A stretch of DNA of 64,000 nucleotides from Corynebacterium incognita (GCF_014217255.1 NZ_CP059404.1:310001-374000); one strand, 5' to 3'; positions 27,285-41,455 are shown, numbered from the stretch's first letter. Notes: generated by a model not told the origin, from the letters alone. Made by a program: numbers and translations.

Positions 27285-27328
27285 AAAACTGTGGATAACT
27301 CCGCCACCATCGGCGCAGTTATCCACAG
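27285..27328 (-). terminator. DnaA-box palindrome (copy 2), probably also the terminator of the DUF2469 gene
   Basis: CTGTGGATAACT (27289-27300) and AGTTATCCACAG (27317-27328) are a perfect 12-bp inverted repeat with a 16-base spacer. TGTGGATAA at 27290-27298 and TTATCCACA at 27319-27327 are exact DnaA-box consensus. On the minus strand it lies 23 bases after the DUF2469 stop and is followed by TTTTGTTGT, so it can also act as an intrinsic terminator. Confidence 0.6.
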
Positions 27329-27351
27329 GGGAAGAAATTGGGTCTTGACTT

Positions 27352-27657
27352 TTACTCCGGCATCACAAAGTCCGGCTTGTCCAGCTCCTCAATGTTGACG
27401 TCCTTGTAGGTGATTACGCGGACGTAACGCACGAAACGCGCCGAGCGGTACATGTCCCACACCCACGCGTCCGACATACGCACCTCGTAGTACACGTCTG
27501 GACCCGAGGTGTGCGGGATGACCTCCACGGCGTTGGCCAGGTAAAAGCGGCGCTCGGTTTCCACCACGTAGGAGAATTGGCTGACCACATCGCGGTATTC
27601 GCGGTACAGCGACAGCTCGACTTCGGCTTCGTAGTTGTCTAGTTCCTCAGCGCTCAC
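27352..27657 (-). CDS. DUF2469 family protein
   Basis: A 101-residue acidic protein conserved across actinobacteria (Rv2901c position in M. tuberculosis) with no known function. The sequence is rich in charged and aromatic residues: YEAEVELSLYREYRDVVSQF and DMYRSARFVRYVRVITYKD. No signal peptide or membrane segment is visible. ATG at 27657. It lies 65 bases downstream of rnhB and ends just before the DnaA-box palindrome. Its constant place next to rnhB and lepB suggests a core role, but the sequence does not reveal it. Confidence 0.88.
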   Translation of the reverse strand: MSAEELDNYEAEVELSLYREYRDVVSQFSYVVETERRFYLANAVEVIPHTSGPDVYYEVRMSDAWVWDMYRSARFVRYVRVITYKDVNIEELDKPDFVMPE

Positions 27658-27722
27658 GGCCTGCTCCTTCGACGGTCAACGGTTGTCCGTGCATACTTTA
27701 ATCTTCCGCGGCGGGGTTTTAG

Positions 27723-28364
27723 CTAGCGGCGCGCCAAGAACTCCGCGTGGGCCTTGGCGACGTTCGCGTAGCTCATCCTGTGCTCTTGCGTTGCCCCGTG
27801 CGTGGCGACGGCCGCGTGGTGTGCGGCGGTGCCGTAGCCCTTGTGGCCTGCCAGGCCGTAGCCGGGGTAGTCGGCGTCGAGCTGTTCCATGATTCGGTCC
27901 CGGCTGACCTTGGCTAAGACGCTGGCTGCGGCGATACAGCGCGCGGCGGCGTCGCCGCCGATGATGGGCAGCTGGGGCCGCGGCAGGCCAGGGATCTTCA
28001 TGGCGTCGGTCAACACGTAGCCGGGTTGCGGATCCAGGCGTGCCACGGCCCGCCGCATGCCAGAAAGGTTGGCGTGCTGCACGCCACGGGCGTCTATGGC
28101 GGCGGCCGGGATGTGGACAATCGCATAGGCGACCGCGACGGAACGCACGACGTCGCAAAGCTCGTCGCGGCGGGTCGGCGAGAGTTGTTTGGAATCGGTG
28201 AGCGTTGCCAGCCCCGGCACGATGCGCTCGGGCAGGATGCACGCGGCGATGGTCATGGGCCCGCAGCAGGCGCCGCGCCCGGCCTCGTCCACGCCGGCCA
28301 CCGGCCCGAGCCCGGCCTTGGACAGCGCCACTTCGTACGTCCGTAATTGTTTCAGCCGACGCAT
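27723..28364 (-). CDS. rnhB: Ribonuclease HII
   Basis: A 213-residue RNase HII that cuts RNA in RNA-DNA hybrids and removes single ribonucleotides from DNA. VAGVDEAGRGACCGPM gives the catalytic Asp-Glu (DEAGRG), LTDSKQLSPTRRDEL follows, and YVLTDAMKIPGL with AAASVLAKVSRDRIM gives the other conserved acid and Lys region. Start ATG 28364 (MRRLKQLRTYEVAL) is one base from the lepB stop; reading further upstream would enter lepB out of frame. The operon order lepB-lepB-rnhB is as expected except for the extra lepB. Confidence 0.95.
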   Translation of the reverse strand: MRRLKQLRTYEVALSKAGLGPVAGVDEAGRGACCGPMTIAACILPERIVPGLATLTDSKQLSPTRRDELCDVVRSVAVAYAIVHIPAAAIDARGVQHANLSGMRRAVARLDPQPGYVLTDAMKIPGLPRPQLPIIGGDAAARCIAAASVLAKVSRDRIMEQLDADYPGYGLAGHKGYGTAAHHAAVATHGATQEHRMSYANVAKAHAEFLARR

Positions 28365-28365
28365 G

Positions 28366-28995
28366 TCAGTGCACTGCCCCGATGCGAGACAACGGGAAGA
28401 CGATGCCAACCACGCGCCCGCGCACGGCGTCGGCATCCACAGTGCCCTGCCACTGGTCTCCGATGTGCGCGCGGGAGTCGAGGGAGTTGTCGCGGTTGTC
28501 CCCCATGACCCACAGCCGTCCCTCCGGCACGTGCACAGGGCCGAAATAATCGCCCTCGCAGCCGGCCTTGCCCGGCTCGGGGCGCCCATCGATCATCACA
28601 GCCGGATCGCCTGGCAGACAGCGCACGACCTGCCCGCCAGTGGCCACGATGCGCTTGACAAAGACGTTGTTGTCGCCGGGCACCAGGCCGGTGGCCGTGC
28701 CGATGCGACGGAGGCCGCGGGAGAAGGGATCGTCGGACAGCGGCGGTGCGGCCACCACCGACGCCCACGAGACCGGCGCCTGGAACACCACGACGTCGCC
28801 GACACCGGGCTCGCTCAATTTTTCCACGACGATGCGGTCATTGGTGCAGCCCTCGCAACCGATGAGCGTCGGCTCCATAGACGCCGACGGCACCTGGTAG
28901 GCGCGGCCGAGGAACGTATGGATGGCGGCAAGCACCGCGACGGTCACCGCGAGCGCGACCAGGAGCAGCCACCAGCTGCGGGCAAGCCGGGCCAT
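28366..28995 (-). CDS. lepB: Signal peptidase I, second tandem copy
   Basis: A 209-residue type I signal peptidase that releases Sec and Tat substrates at the outer face of the membrane. One N-terminal transmembrane helix (WWLLLVALAVTVAVLAAIH) precedes YQVPSASMEPTL with the nucleophile Ser, VFVKRIVATGG with the general-base Lys, and GDNRDNSLDSRAHIG. A Cys pair (GCEGCTND) follows the Ser box in both copies. It is seven bases downstream of the first lepB and clearly a duplicate, but its loop regions have diverged (around VSWASVVAAPPLSDD). Start ATG 28995 gives the expected short cytosolic N-terminus. Catalytic residues are intact, so it should be active. Confidence 0.93.
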   Translation of the reverse strand: MARLARSWWLLLVALAVTVAVLAAIHTFLGRAYQVPSASMEPTLIGCEGCTNDRIVVEKLSEPGVGDVVVFQAPVSWASVVAAPPLSDDPFSRGLRRIGTATGLVPGDNNVFVKRIVATGGQVVRCLPGDPAVMIDGRPEPGKAGCEGDYFGPVHVPEGRLWVMGDNRDNSLDSRAHIGDQWQGTVDADAVRGRVVGIVFPLSRIGAVH

Positions 28996-29002
28996 GGCGC
29001 GC

Positions 29003-29731
29003 CTACTTGGCCTGGATATCGTAGTCTTCGACGGCGCCGATGTTGTTGAACGGGTAGAACACGAACTCCACCTTGCCGCGGACATTCTCCAGCGGGATGG
29101 TGCCGTAAGAACCGTCGTCGATGTGCGCGCGCGAGTCCAGGGAGTTGGTGCGCGAATCGCCCATCATGAACAAGCGCCCCTCTGGAACGGTGATGGGGCT
29201 GAAATACTCGCCGCCGCACGCCTCGGAGCCGGTGGCCGGGTCCACGGCGTAGGTCGGTGGATCCAGGACGTAATTTTGCTGGATGGGCTTGCCGTCCACC
29301 ATCACCGCAGGGTCGCCTTCCTGGCAGGACACCTCCTGGCCGCCGGTCGCGATGACGCGCTTGACCAGGTTGTTCTCATTCGGCGGGGCCAGCGACACGT
29401 AGCTCAGCGCGTCCTGAATCTTGGCCACGGTGGGGTTGTCGCTGCGCGGGGACTCCCACAATGTGTTCCAGTCCTCGGTGCCCTCGAACACGATGACATC
29501 TCCCGGTTCCGGCTCGGAACCGTAGTAGGACACCTTTTGGACGAATACGCGATCATTCGCGCAGCCCTCGCAGCCATGCAGGGTGGGTTCCATGGACCCA
29601 GACGGGATGACGTACTGGCGCCCAATGAACGCCTGAAACACACCGACCACGGCGAGCACTACGACCACGATGAGCGCGGTTTCCACCAACCACGGCAGCT
29701 GCTTCTTATCTGCTGAGCTCTTCTCTTCCAC
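29003..29731 (-). CDS. lepB: Signal peptidase I, first tandem copy
   Basis: A 242-residue type I signal peptidase. The short Lys-rich N-terminus (VEEKSSADKKQLPW) is followed by a membrane helix TALIVVVVLAVVGVFQAFI, then YVIPSGSMEPTL (catalytic Ser), NLVKRVIATGGQ (catalytic Lys) and GDSRTNSLDSRAHI. It is longer than the downstream copy, with an extra insert before the C-terminal box. I start at GTG 29731; a minus-strand TAGGCT (29740-29745) lies eight bases upstream, consistent with a leaderless mRNA starting just after the rplS terminator. A longer reading would run through the rplS terminator and gene. Confidence 0.93.
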   Translation of the reverse strand: MEEKSSADKKQLPWLVETALIVVVVLAVVGVFQAFIGRQYVIPSGSMEPTLHGCEGCANDRVFVQKVSYYGSEPEPGDVIVFEGTEDWNTLWESPRSDNPTVAKIQDALSYVSLAPPNENNLVKRVIATGGQEVSCQEGDPAVMVDGKPIQQNYVLDPPTYAVDPATGSEACGGEYFSPITVPEGRLFMMGDSRTNSLDSRAHIDDGSYGTIPLENVRGKVEFVFYPFNNIGAVEDYDIQAK

Positions 29732-29763
29732 GAGCAACCAGCCTAGCACCGGGAGAAAACGAC

Positions 29764-29795
29764 GAAACCGCCACACCCCGTGAGGGATGCGGCGG
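29764..29795 (-). terminator. Intrinsic terminator after rplS
   Basis: CCGCC-GCATCCC and GGGGTGT-GGCGG pair around a TCAC loop (29768-29795, one mismatch and one G:T pair), followed on the minus strand by TTTCGTCGTTTTC. It lies about 20 bases after the rplS stop and ends the single-gene transcript. Confidence 0.7.
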
Positions 29796-29816
29796 ATTCC
29801 AGCAAGGGGACGTCGA

Positions 29817-30161
29817 CTAGCGACGCTCCTTGATACGAGCCTTCTTGCCGTGCAGATCGCGCAGGTAGTACAGCTTGGCGCGGCGCACGCGGCCACGGCG
29901 GGAGACCTTGATGGAGTCCAGGTTCGGGGAGTGAACCGGGAAGGTACGCTCCACGCCGATGCCGAAGGACACCTTGCGAACAGTGAAGGTCTCGCGGATG
30001 CCGGAGCCCTGGCGACGGATGCAAACGCCGCGGAAGAGCTGGGTACGCTGGGTGCTACCCTCGATGACCTTGACCTCGACGTCAAGGGTGTCACCCGGGC
30101 GGAAGGATGGGATGTCGTCGCGCAGCTGCGCTGCATCGACCTTGTCAAGAATGTTGCTCAT
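29817..30161 (-). CDS. rplS: 50S ribosomal protein L19
   Basis: A 114-residue L19 at the 30S-50S interface. [53 protein letters not shown] and [19 protein letters not shown] are all standard. ATG 30161, preceded by AAAAAGGACTGCT. It is separated from trmD, its partner in many bacteria, by the thiamine operon and the pan remnants. Confidence 0.97.
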   Translation of the reverse strand: MSNILDKVDAAQLRDDIPSFRPGDTLDVEVKVIEGSTQRTQLFRGVCIRRQGSGIRETFTVRKVSFGIGVERTFPVHSPNLDSIKVSRRGRVRRAKLYYLRDLHGKKARIKERR

Positions 30162-30356
30162 AGCAGTCCTTTTTCAATTTGAGGTAGAGGAACCTAGCGC
30201 CTGGGACAGCTAACCGGTTCGTGCCCGTTACATTTCAGCTTCCCCATCTTTCCACACGGCGACGACACGCACCAAATCCCCCTTGATCGTGGGCAATAAT
30301 TCCCATTTCTCCTCCCCGGCGCGCAATTCATGCTTAGGGTAGTAAGCGCATTTGTC

Positions 30357-32927
<2,571 letters not shown>

Positions 32928-32938
<11 letters not shown>

Positions 32939-34016
32939 TGTCATCGGCGCCGGGATCGTCGGGTTGGCCACCGCGGTCACGTGCGCTGTCCGCGGCGCCA
33001 ACGTGCGCGTTTTCGATCCGGCCCCGGCGTCGGGTGCCACACACCACGCCGGTGGCATGCTCGCCCCGGCCGCGGAGGTGGTGTATCGCCAGGAACCGCT
33101 GTTCCCGCTGATGCTGGCCTCGGCGAAGCTGTGGCCGGAGCTCTTAAGGGACGTCGCCACGCATACCGATCTGCCCACGGGCCACCGGTCCGAGGGCACA
33201 CTAGTGGTGGCCGCCGACCGCGCGGATGCGCAGCACCTGCGCGAGCTGCAGGAGTACCAGACGGCCCACGGCATGACGGTCGAGCGGCTCACGCTGCGCC
33301 AGGCGCGCGGGCTGGAACCTGCCTTGTCGCCTGCACTCGCGGGCGCGGTATCACTGCCGGGTGACCACCACGTCGCACCCCGGGTTTTCGCCACCGCCGC
33401 CCGCGATGCCGCCTTGAACCTCGGAGTGGAGTTCGTCCCCCGGGCAGTAGACTCACTCCATGACCCGGAGCTGGCGTGCCAGGACGGCGGCCAGGTGGTC
33501 ATCGCCAACGGCCTGGGTGCCAGCGCACTGGTCCCTGGCTTGCAGCTGCGCCCGGTCTACGGGGATATCCTGCGCGTGCGCGTGCCCGAGCGGCAGTTCC
33601 CGCTGTGTGAGCGGGTGATCCGCGGCTTCGTCGAGGACCGTCCGGTCTACGTCATCCCGCGCGCGGACGGCACCGTTGCCATCGGTGCGACCTCCCGCGA
33701 GGACGGGCGTCCCACACCCCGGCTCGGCGACGTCCACGATCTGCTGCGCGACGCCATCCGCTTGGTCCCCGGCCTCGAGGACTGTGACTTCCTCGAGGCC
33801 ACCACCGGCGCCCGCCCCGGCACCCCGGACGACCTTCCTTACTTGGGCCGGATGAGTCCGACTGCAGTGTTATCCACAGGCTATTTCCGCCACGGTATCC
33901 TGCTGGCCGCGCTCGCGGCCCGCGCCACCGCGGACGTGTTGGAGGGAACGACCCCGGCCACAGATCTCTCGGCCTGCGCCCCGCTGCGTCACAACCCCAA
34001 CGAAGGAGCATCATAA
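32928..34016 (+). CDS. thiO: Glycine oxidase ThiO
   Basis: A 362-residue FAD-dependent D-amino-acid-oxidase-type enzyme that turns glycine into the imine used for the thiazole. IDVIGAGIVGLATAVTCAV is the FAD motif, HHAGGMLAPAAEV follows, and the C-terminal substrate domain holds RPVYGDILRVRVP, VYVIPRADGTVAIGATSRED, GARPGTPDDLPYLG and STGYFRHGILLA. ThiO replaces the anaerobic tyrosine lyase ThiH, so thiazole synthesis here is the aerobic type. ATG 32928 overlaps thiE. A DnaA-box sequence TTATCCACA at 33870-33878 lies inside the gene. Confidence 0.93.
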
Positions 34017-34021
34017 ACATC

Positions 34022-34231
34022 ATGAACATCATGAACATTGAACTCAACGGCGAACCCCGCTCCACCTCCGCCCGCACCATCGGCGAGTTGCTCGTCGAGC
34101 TCGCCGGCGACGGCTCCGTGGACGGGATGGCCGTGGCCGTCGACGGCCACGTGGTCCCCCGCTCCCAGTGGGACACCGAGCTCACTAGCGGCGCCCGCGT
34201 CGACGTCCTCACCGCGGTTCAAGGAGGCTAA
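34022..34231 (+). CDS. thiS: Sulfur carrier protein ThiS
   Basis: A 69-residue ubiquitin-like protein ending VLTAVQGG; the C-terminal Gly-Gly is adenylated by ThiF and carries the thiocarboxylate sulfur for the thiazole. Two candidate ATGs, 34022 and 34031, occur in a short tandem repeat of ATCATGAAC; AAGGAG at 34003-34008 lies 13 bases before the first. The start at 34031 (MNIELNGEP) would match the typical N-terminus just as well. It is tightly packed between thiO and thiG. Confidence 0.93.
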   Translation: MNIMNIELNGEPRSTSARTIGELLVELAGDGSVDGMAVAVDGHVVPRSQWDTELTSGARVDVLTAVQGG

Positions 34232-35014
<783 letters not shown>

Positions 35015-36115
35015 ATGACGAGCCTTCCTGACGCAGAGCTGCGCCGCGTCGCGCGCCACCTGTCCCTTCCCGGCTTCGGCCTCGAGCAACAAGAACGGCT
35101 CCATGATGCCCACGTCCTCATCGTCGGCGCCGGGGGTTTGGGCTGCCCCATCCTCCAGCAGCTCGCTGCCGGCGGGGTTGGCGAGGTCACCCTCGTCGAC
35201 GATGACACTGTGGATCTCACCAACATCCACCGGCAGATCCTGTTTGGGGCACAGGACGTCGGAAAGCCCAAGGTAGACGTTGCCGTCGAGCGTGCCCGGG
35301 CCCTCCAACCTGGCATTACCGTGAACGCGCTGCGCACCCGCCTGGACACCGCCAACGCGGTGGAGCTCATCGCCGACGTGGACCTGGTGCTCGATGGTTC
35401 TGATTCCTTTGCCACCAAGTATCTGGTGGCGGACGCCTGCGAAATCACCGGCACGCCTCTGGTCTGGGGCACGGTGCTGCGTTTCCACGGCGATGTTGCC
35501 GTATGGCACTCGGGCCAGGGCCTCGACGGCGTCGGGCTGCGCGACGTATTCCCGCACCAGTTGCCCGCCGACGCCGTCCCGGACTGCGCTACCGCCGGTG
35601 TCTTGGGCGTGACCACATCTGTCATCGGCGGGCTCATGTCCACCGCCGCCATCGCCTGGCTGACCGGACTCGACCGCACCGTCGGCCGCATCACCAGCTA
35701 CGACGCCATCCCTGCGCAGATGCGCAGCGTGCAGGCGGTGGCCGACCCCGCGCGTCGCCTGGCCACGGCCCTCGCCGAGTCCTACGACGGTGCCCCCGCC
35801 CCGCAAGAGGACAATGCCACCGTCCTCACAGCCGTCACCGACGGCGAGGCAACGCTGCTGGACATCCGCGAACCCCACGAGGTCCTCCTCGCCGACTTCC
35901 CTGCTGAGCTGCGACCACGGCGCCTGCCGCTGAGCACTGTCAACGACGCTGCCGACGTGGCCGAGGCGTTAAGCGACGTTCCCACTACGCACGTCGTCGT
36001 GGCATGCGCCTCCGGCAAGCGCTCCGCGAACTTCGTCCGTGACTACGCCGCCGCTCTCCCCGGTCTCCGATTGGAAAGCCTGGTCGGCGGCCTCAACGCT
36101 CTCAATTCTCACTAG
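35015..36115 (+). CDS. thiF: ThiF/MoeB-type adenylyltransferase with C-terminal rhodanese domain
   Basis: A 366-residue E1-like enzyme. ADENYLATION domain: VLIVGAGGLGCPILQQLAAGG, TLVDDDTVDLTNIHRQILF and DGSDSFATKYLVADAC. The C-terminal 95 residues form a rhodanese-like domain (TLLDIREPHEVLLADFP) with the persulfide Cys in VVACASGKRSANF. The zinc-binding Cys pairs of E. coli ThiF/MoeB are not evident. It should activate ThiS and may load the sulfur itself; its placement in the thi operon argues for ThiF rather than MoeB. ATG follows the thiG stop directly. The panB remnant starts nine bases after its stop. Confidence 0.92.
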   Translation: MTSLPDAELRRVARHLSLPGFGLEQQERLHDAHVLIVGAGGLGCPILQQLAAGGVGEVTLVDDDTVDLTNIHRQILFGAQDVGKPKVDVAVERARALQPGITVNALRTRLDTANAVELIADVDLVLDGSDSFATKYLVADACEITGTPLVWGTVLRFHGDVAVWHSGQGLDGVGLRDVFPHQLPADAVPDCATAGVLGVTTSVIGGLMSTAAIAWLTGLDRTVGRITSYDAIPAQMRSVQAVADPARRLATALAESYDGAPAPQEDNATVLTAVTDGEATLLDIREPHEVLLADFPAELRPRRLPLSTVNDAADVAEALSDVPTTHVVVACASGKRSANFVRDYAAALPGLRLESLVGGLNALNSH

Positions 36116-36124
36116 GATCGCATC

Positions 36125-36571
36125 ATGTCTGAAGGCTATCTCGTCCCGACCTCCCAAGTGCGCTTAAGCGACCTCCATGACCGCAAGGGTCAGCAACCCT
36201 GAGCGATGCTCAGCGCGTACGACTACGCCACCGCTTCCCTGTTCTCCGCGGCGGGCATCGAATGTCTGCTCGTGGGCGATTCTGCGGCAAACGTCGTGCT
36301 GGGTTACGAGACCACCAACCGCATTAGCTTGGACGAGGTGGCCGTGCTCGCCGCCGCCGTCGTGCGCGGAGCGGGCAAGGCGCTCGTGGTCGTGGATCTT
36401 CCCTTCGGTTCCTACGAGGCATCCGACGAACAGTCGGTGCGCTCAGCCACCGAGCTCATCTCCCGCACGGGGGCGCATGTAGTCAAACTCGAGGGCGGCA
36501 CCCGCATCGCCCCGCGCATCCGCGCGCTCAAGGCCGCGGGCCTGGCGGTGTCTGCGCGGGTAGGCGTCTAA
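36125..36571 (+). pseudogene. panB: panB remnant: ketopantoate hydroxymethyltransferase, nonsense-mutated and 3'-truncated
   Basis: The reading from ATG 36125 gives the PanB N-terminus, meets TGA at 36200-36202, then continues in the same frame with AMLSAYDYATASLFSAAGIE, LLVGDSAANVVLGYETT, ALVVVDLPFGSYEASDEQ and [13 protein letters not shown], all strong PanB motifs. In intact homologues the stop position is a Trp (KWAMLTAYDY in mycobacteria), so TGG probably became TGA. Homology ends at about 36555 ([12 protein letters not shown] then stop), leaving only the first half of a protein of about 270 residues; the second half of the barrel is missing. It cannot make an active enzyme. The 3' end runs straight into the inverted panC remnant. 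Confidence 0.88.
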
Positions 36572-36676
36572 GTCCTCGCCCTCGCCGAACTGCAAAGGGT
36601 TGACGAAGATGGAGACCACGACGAGCGCGTCCTCCACGTCGCGGGCACAAGCACCACCGGCTTGCGCGCCGCGCGC
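36553..36676 (-). pseudogene. panC: panC remnant: pantothenate synthetase fragment, frameshifted
   Basis: On the minus strand, directly after the tex stop, KPVVLVP (compare VALVPTMGALH of PanC) is followed in another frame by [20 protein letters not shown] and [11 protein letters not shown], the classic PanC segment. The HxGH active-site region between them is missing, so there is an internal deletion with a frameshift. Homology ends at about 36553 where the panB remnant of the opposite strand begins. Only about 40 of some 280 residues survive. A single deletion between convergent panB and panC genes would explain the tail-to-tail join. Confidence 0.85.
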
Positions 36677-36679
36677 TGT

Positions 36680-38968
<2,289 letters not shown>

Positions 38969-38978
38969 TGCACCCACT

Positions 38979-39845
38979 TTAGTCGGCGCGGATCTGCTCC
39001 AGGAAAGCGCGGTCCTGCTTGCTCAACTCCGCGGCCTCCAGCAGCTCGGGGCGGCGCTCAAGTGTCCTGCGCAAGGATTGCTCCCGTCGCCAGCGATCCA
39101 CCGCGCCGTGGTTGCCGGAGGTGAGCACCTCAGGCACTTCCAACCCCCGCCACTCGCGGGGTTTGGTGTAGCTCGGGCCTTCCAACAGCCCGTCCGAAAA
39201 CGAGTCCTCCTCGTGCGAGGCTGCGTTGCCCAGCACGCCCGGCACAAGCCGCACCACGGCCTCGGCCATGACCAACACAGCCACCTCGCCGCCGATGAGC
39301 ACATAATCGCCGATAGAGACCTCTCGCACCCGGTAGCGGTGCGCGGCGTCGTCCACCACGCGCTGGTCAATGCCCTCGTAGCGCCCACACGCAAACACAA
39401 TGTGGTCCTCGTTGGACCAGGCGCGGGCCTGCGGCTGCGCGAAAGGCACGCCCGCGGGAGTCGGCACAATCAGCAGCGGCGCCTCCGGGTCCTCGCCCTC
39501 GCGGACGTCGCGGCCGTCGTATCCCGCAACCTCGCGCCCGTGCAACTCATCGTGGCGCGCTCGATCCACGTGGGGCGCAGCCGAAGCCAGCTCCTGCGCA
39601 GCTGTCGCGGGGCCGGTGCCCGCCGCGACGTCGTCAAGCGCGGGCCCCCAGACCTCTGGTTTCATCACCATGCCGGGCCCGCCGCCGAACGGGGAATCAT
39701 CCACGGACTTGTGCACGTCGGTGGCCCACTGCCGCAAGTCGTGAACCCCCACGGCTAGTAGCCCCTTTTCAATCGCCTTGCCCAGCAGCGCGTGGCGCAA
39801 GGGTTCCAAGTACTCCGGGAAGATCGTCAGGACGTCGAGACGCAT
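38979..39845 (-). CDS. trmD: tRNA (guanine37-N1)-methyltransferase
   Basis: A 288-residue SPOUT methyltransferase that makes m1G37 and prevents frameshifting. The N-terminus is [34 protein letters not shown] and [17 protein letters not shown] form the trefoil-knot SAM site, and [18 protein letters not shown] follows. It is about 30-40 residues longer than E. coli TrmD because of a charged insert (about residues 85-130, around [20 protein letters not shown]). ATG 39845 overlaps the rimM stop in TGATG with GGAG five bases upstream; a GTG at 39848 is less likely. Confidence 0.95.
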   Translation of the reverse strand: MRLDVLTIFPEYLEPLRHALLGKAIEKGLLAVGVHDLRQWATDVHKSVDDSPFGGGPGMVMKPEVWGPALDDVAAGTGPATAAQELASAAPHVDRARHDELHGREVAGYDGRDVREGEDPEAPLLIVPTPAGVPFAQPQARAWSNEDHIVFACGRYEGIDQRVVDDAAHRYRVREVSIGDYVLIGGEVAVLVMAEAVVRLVPGVLGNAASHEEDSFSDGLLEGPSYTKPREWRGLEVPEVLTSGNHGAVDRWRREQSLRRTLERRPELLEAAELSKQDRAFLEQIRAD

Positions 39846-40357
39846 CACAGCTCCAACAACCCCTCCGGCGGGGTGATCTCCACGGTCCCCGCTTCCAGGT
39901 CTACCTCGGGCACAATCTCCTCAACGAACGGGATAAGCACCGTGCGGATGTCATCCTCCTCGCCCATCTCGACCTCGAGTAGAGACTGCGCAACACCGTG
40001 GGTAATCCCGGTGACCTTGCCAATGAGCACGCCCTGGTGAAGGACTCCCAGTCCCTCCAGTTCGTGATCGTAGAATCCCTCATCATCGTCCTCGGCCTCT
40101 AGGGGCGCGGCAAAGAACTTGGTGGCGCGCAGGGACTCCGCGGCGGTGCGATCCGGGATTTCCTCAAAAGTCACGAGCAGCCGCCCCTGGTGCGGGCGCA
40201 CGGACCTCACCGTCAGGGTGTGTTCCTTTTTTCCCTGTGTGCCGTGGAGCACCTCACCTACGGCGAAGCGAATCTCAGGTTCGTCTGTGGTCGGTTCCAC
40301 CGCGACCTCGCCGCGGATTCCATGCGCCTTAATGACGCGCCCAATGAGCAGTTCCAT
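39845..40357 (-). CDS. rimM: Ribosome maturation factor RimM
   Basis: A 170-residue 16S rRNA processing factor that binds S19. [40 protein letters not shown] and [15 protein letters not shown] are typical; the C-terminal PRC-barrel half covers residues about 95-170 and ends [19 protein letters not shown]. The stop is coupled to trmD. rpsP lies over 1 kb upstream rather than next to it, with a cupin and a TetR fragment between, and the KH-domain gene usual at this place is missing. Confidence 0.94.
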   Translation of the reverse strand: MELLIGRVIKAHGIRGEVAVEPTTDEPEIRFAVGEVLHGTQGKKEHTLTVRSVRPHQGRLLVTFEEIPDRTAAESLRATKFFAAPLEAEDDDEGFYDHELEGLGVLHQGVLIGKVTGITHGVAQSLLEVEMGEEDDIRTVLIPFVEEIVPEVDLEAGTVEITPPEGLLEL

Positions 40358-40444
40358 GGGCTCCAGCTTAACGGTATTCCCAACCCAGAAATAAAACGGT
40401 AAACTCAGTATTAATTAGCCCGCCTAGCCAGAAAGTCCCCTACC

Positions 40445-40864
40445 ATGACCGAACTGCCCATCAACTCCCCCAATACCTTTGGCGCCGCGAACACCAATGC
40501 TGGCGCCGAGGAGATGACCATCATCGACATGCTTGCCGACGCCCCCTCACCCCAGCCCGGCCGACCCCGCCCGGCGGTCCAGCGCCTCGCACAGGCCGAC
40601 GGTGTCAACGTCATCGCCTTCAATTTCGCCCCCGGCCAAGACCTCCCCGATCACAAGGCTGCGCACCCCATCACGGTACAGTGCCTGTCCGGCAGCCTGG
40701 ACTTCACCTGCGAGGATAAGACCGTTCACCTGCGCCCAGGAATGGTGCTCCACCTGCCCGCCTACCTCCCACACCGTGTCGACTGCCCCGAACGGACTGC
40801 CCCGCCCACGGACAACATTCTGCTCCTTATGATGCACACCGGGGAAGTTCCCAATAAACACTAA
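40445..40864 (+). CDS. Cupin domain protein
   Basis: A 139-residue single-domain cupin. FNFAPGQDLPDHKAAHPITV gives the first cupin motif with two His, and GMVLHLPAYLPHRVDCPE gives the second with another His, so a mononuclear metal site is possible. The N-terminal 50 residues are less conserved and contain a short helix (MTIIDMLADAP). Substrate unknown; it may be an enzyme or a small-molecule sensor. It diverges from rimM, and AT-rich promoter sequence lies at about 40375-40425. The headless TetR fragment follows about 40 bases later, suggesting a former cupin-regulator pair. Confidence 0.8.
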   Translation: MTELPINSPNTFGAANTNAGAEEMTIIDMLADAPSPQPGRPRPAVQRLAQADGVNVIAFNFAPGQDLPDHKAAHPITVQCLSGSLDFTCEDKTVHLRPGMVLHLPAYLPHRVDCPERTAPPTDNILLLMMHTGEVPNKH

Positions 40865-40928
40865 CCGTTTCGGCAGCTCAAGCACCATAAAAAGTTCACA
40901 CTAGTGCCGTCGCCGCCGTCGGGGGCCT

Positions 40929-41402
40929 GAACTACAGGCAGCATTCGACGACACCCTGGTACGCAACGCCGCGGAATCCGCCCGCCACAAGCTCATGGCT
41001 TGTCGCGAAACCTATGTGGACTTTGCCACCGCTAACAAAAACTTCTTCGACTGCATCATCGCCTCAAAGGAATTCGGACTGACCCATGTTTTTGACATTC
41101 CCGAATCCACTATCGCTACCCCAGGCACTGTTGGTAACTCTGAGGTGCCCACCTACACAGCCTTTGCCGATCTCATCTACGACATCGCCAAAGAACAAGG
41201 AACGACCGCCGAAATCTCGCATGTCGACGCCGCCTTCGTCGCCGTGTGGTCGGCCGTCCACGGCCTCGCTGTACTTCTTAACAACGGATATTTTGACGTA
41301 TACGGCGACGAGAAGAAAGCAATGATTGCCTTCGCGGTCATCGCCAACGCTCTCCGCGGCATCTCCTTGGACGAGGTGACCGAACCACACCACAGCGACT
41401 AG
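40929..41402 (+). pseudogene. TetR family regulator fragment, DNA-binding domain lost
   Basis: The reading ELQAAFDD (from about 40929) through AESARHKLMACRETYVDFA to AVWSAVHGLAVLLNNGYF is the ligand-binding C-terminal domain of a WHG-type TetR regulator; the W-x-x-x-HG core is visible. The frame is closed by TAG at 40902-40904, and no helix-turn-helix is encoded in any frame before it, back to the cupin gene. A protein could still start from ATG 40995, but it would lack DNA binding. I read it as a 5'-truncated pseudogene. Confidence 0.75.
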
Positions 41403-41421
41403 CGCCCCTTACGACAAAAGA

Positions 41422-41455
41422 AACCGCCTGACAACGTAAACGTTGCCAGGCGGTT
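41422..41455 (-). terminator. Intrinsic terminator after rpsP
   Basis: AACCGCCTG (41422-41430) and CAGGCGGTT (41447-41455) form the stem, extended by AACGT/ACGTT near the loop. On the minus strand it is followed by TCTTTTGTCG and lies 22 bases after the rpsP stop. Confidence 0.85.

Noticed and set aside
33870..33878. DnaA box inside thiO
   Set aside because: A single nine-mer within coding sequence is expected by chance now and then; there is no partner box nearby.
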